Part shown: positions 62,865-64,000 of the stretch, in pieces
Layout: each line of letters begins with the position of its first letter
How positions within the stretch are numbered: the first letter of the stretch is position 1
Source of the DNA: Streptomyces ardesiacus
Lineage (GTDB): Bacteria > Actinomycetota > Actinomycetes > Streptomycetales > Streptomycetaceae
Direction: 5' to 3'
DNA length: 64,000 bases
NCBI RefSeq assembly: GCF_003112575.1
Contig: NZ_BEWC01000001.1
Location: 372,001 to 436,000 of the forward strand
Position numbers and translations under genes: made by a program
Notes under the pieces: generated by a model
Databases searched by the model: none
What the model was told of the DNA's origin: nothing
Seen by the model: the letters and a program-made list of their open reading frames with translations, nothing else

Positions 62865-64000
62865 TTGGTGATCTCTCCCAGGAGTCCCTGAATTTCAGCC
62901 TCCAGCGCTTTCAAATCCGCGTCGATTTCCGCCAATGGTCTCGGTGGCTCGTACACATAGAAATGCCGCGTAAACGGAATCTCGTACCCAATCTTGGTCT
63001 TGCTGTTGTCGATCCACGCCTCCGGCACGTGGGGGCGGACGTCCCGCTCCACGTATGCTTCGATGTCCTCACTCTGCGGCACGTTCTCGAAGTCCCGCAG
63101 CTCCGCGTCCGGCTCGGGTCGGCCCTTGACGAGCTGAACCTCGCCCTCCGGGTCCCGCACCCCGATGACGTCGCGCAGAGCCTTGTTGAACGGTGCCCCC
63201 GTAGGCCACGTACCGCCGGCCTGCACCACCGCGTCCTTCAGGGCGAGCCAAGCCTCCTGCTTCGTGCCCCAGGTCGCGCCCATCAGGGACTTGAAGGCGT
63301 CCGCGAGAGCCGCGGCCTGCGGCAGCTTCTGGATCGGCTTGGACGCCTCCAGTGCCGTTAGCGTCTCCTCCGTCACCTCGAAGCGCAGCTTCAGCGGGCG
63401 CTCCACCGTGATGCGCTGGTAGCCGAAGTCCTCGTTGCGGAAGACCTTCACCTTGCTGTGCAGCGGGTGCTCTGCGTTGTCCGCCACGGCCAGCGCTTCG
63501 CCGTACAGCTTGACCACCGTCGCGATGTGGTCCGAGCCCAGCTGCTTGCGCTTGTCGCCGAGCGACTTCCGCATCTTCTGCCACTGGTCGCGCGCGTCCA
63601 GCAGGACGACCTTGCCCTTGTGGTCCGGGCTCTTCCTGTTCGTCAGGATCCAGAAGTACGTCGAGATGCCGGTGTTGTAGAAGAGCTGATCCGGCAGGGC
63701 GACGATGCCCTCCAGCCAGTCGTTCTCCAGGATCCAGCGGCGGATTTCCGACTCGCCCGAGCCGGCCGCACCCGTGAACAGCGGCGAGCCGTTGAAGACG
63801 ATCGCCAGACGCGATCCGCCCCCGCCGCTCACATCCACCGGCTTCATCTTGGAGATCATGTGCTGGAGGAACAGCAGAGAGCCGTCGTTGATACGCGGGA
63901 GACCCGCACCGAAACGGCCGGCCTCGCCGAGCGCCTTGTGCTCGTGCTCGACCTCGTCCTTGACCTTCTTCCACTCCACCCCGAACGGCGGGTTGGCCAG
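62861..64000 (-). CDS. hsdM: Type I restriction-modification methylase subunit (5' part outside window)
   Basis: The frame is open through the right window edge on the minus strand. At the very edge it reads LANPPFGVEW, containing the N6-adenine methylase motif NPPF, so the SAM-binding N-terminus lies beyond 64000. The visible 380 residues include RLAIVFNGSPLFTGAAGSGE, RRWILENDWLEGIVALPDQLFYNTGISTYFWILTNRK and VVLLDARDQW, all typical HsdM. The C-terminal helical part is present. It is the first gene of hsdM-hsdS-hsdR. Confidence 0.95.
   Translation of the reverse strand: MANPPFGVEWKKVKDEVEHEHKALGEAGRFGAGLPRINDGSLLFLQHMISKMKPVDVSGGGGSRLAIVFNGSPLFTGAAGSGESEIRRWILENDWLEGIVALPDQLFYNTGISTYFWILTNRKSPDHKGKVVLLDARDQWQKMRKSLGDKRKQLGSDHIATVVKLYGEALAVADNAEHPLHSKVKVFRNEDFGYQRITVERPLKLRFEVTEETLTALEASKPIQKLPQAAALADAFKSLMGATWGTKQEAWLALKDAVVQAGGTWPTGAPFNKALRDVIGVRDPEGEVQLVKGRPEPDAELRDFENVPQSEDIEAYVERDVRPHVPEAWIDNSKTKIGYEIPFTRHFYVYEPPRPLAEIDADLKALEAEIQGLLGEITK

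Overview
The window is chromosomal DNA from a Streptomyces-type actinomycete. The support is very high GC with G/C at third positions, many GTG starts and ATGA start/stop overlaps, and several Streptomyces-enriched gene families: XRE-DUF397 pairs, DUF574 methyltransferases, OFA transporters, and an ABC sugar importer without its own ATPase. It holds about 46 genes, one tRNA, one LacI-regulator remnant and one frameshifted gene. Functions below are read from motifs and neighbours only; no database search was possible.

Region 1 (1-15.3 kb) is an oxidised-sugar/cyclitol module joined to an Ebo-type cluster. A Gfo/Idh/MocA dehydrogenase (cut by the window edge), a TIM-barrel isomerase and a 1238-residue secreted protein (sugar dehydrogenase propeller, PKD, carbohydrate-binding, ThuA and DUF1080 parts) suggest 3-keto-glycoside chemistry. 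A tightly coupled operon follows: inositol-phosphate synthase homologue, UbiA-type prenyltransferase (EboC-like), TIM barrel, EboA, TatD-like EboB, EboE, a phosphodiesterase-superfamily protein (EboF-like) and a Tat-exported TIM barrel. It ends at a strong hairpin.

Region 2 (15.3-25.7 kb) is an oxalate or 2-hydroxyacid/formyl-CoA locus. One arm encodes a TPP-dependent acyl-CoA lyase/decarboxylase, a formyl-CoA transferase, a fused ADP-forming acyl-CoA synthetase and an OFA-family transporter. The divergent arm encodes SucC- and SucD-like subunits and an aldehyde dehydrogenase. A perfect 8-bp inverted repeat lies between the arms.

Region 3 (25.8-41.1 kb) is mixed: tRNA-Leu(GAG), a 7-bp minisatellite, a paralogous EF-G, a Tat-exported beta-helix protein next to a decayed LacI gene, a ROK/ABC/GH1 beta-glucoside operon, two divergent DUF574 methyltransferases, a secreted esterase and a PNPOx-fold protein.

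Region 4 (41.3-64 kb) is accessory and conflict-related. It has a CHAT-protease/TPR locus (membrane protein and Cys/His-motif protein divergent from a 1202-residue TPR-CHAT protein with a TTA codon, then a second TPR protein), a frameshifted peptidase E-like gene and a lipoprotein. A same-strand block follows: Hanks kinase-TPR, SF1 helicase with a RelE-like N-terminus, OLD/GajA-like ATPase-TOPRIM protein and a membrane/coiled-coil protein. Next are a HATPase/XRE/DUF397 trio and a type I restriction-modification operon running off the right edge. The kinase-helicase-OLD-membrane block and the TPR-CHAT locus are the best candidates for undescribed systems.
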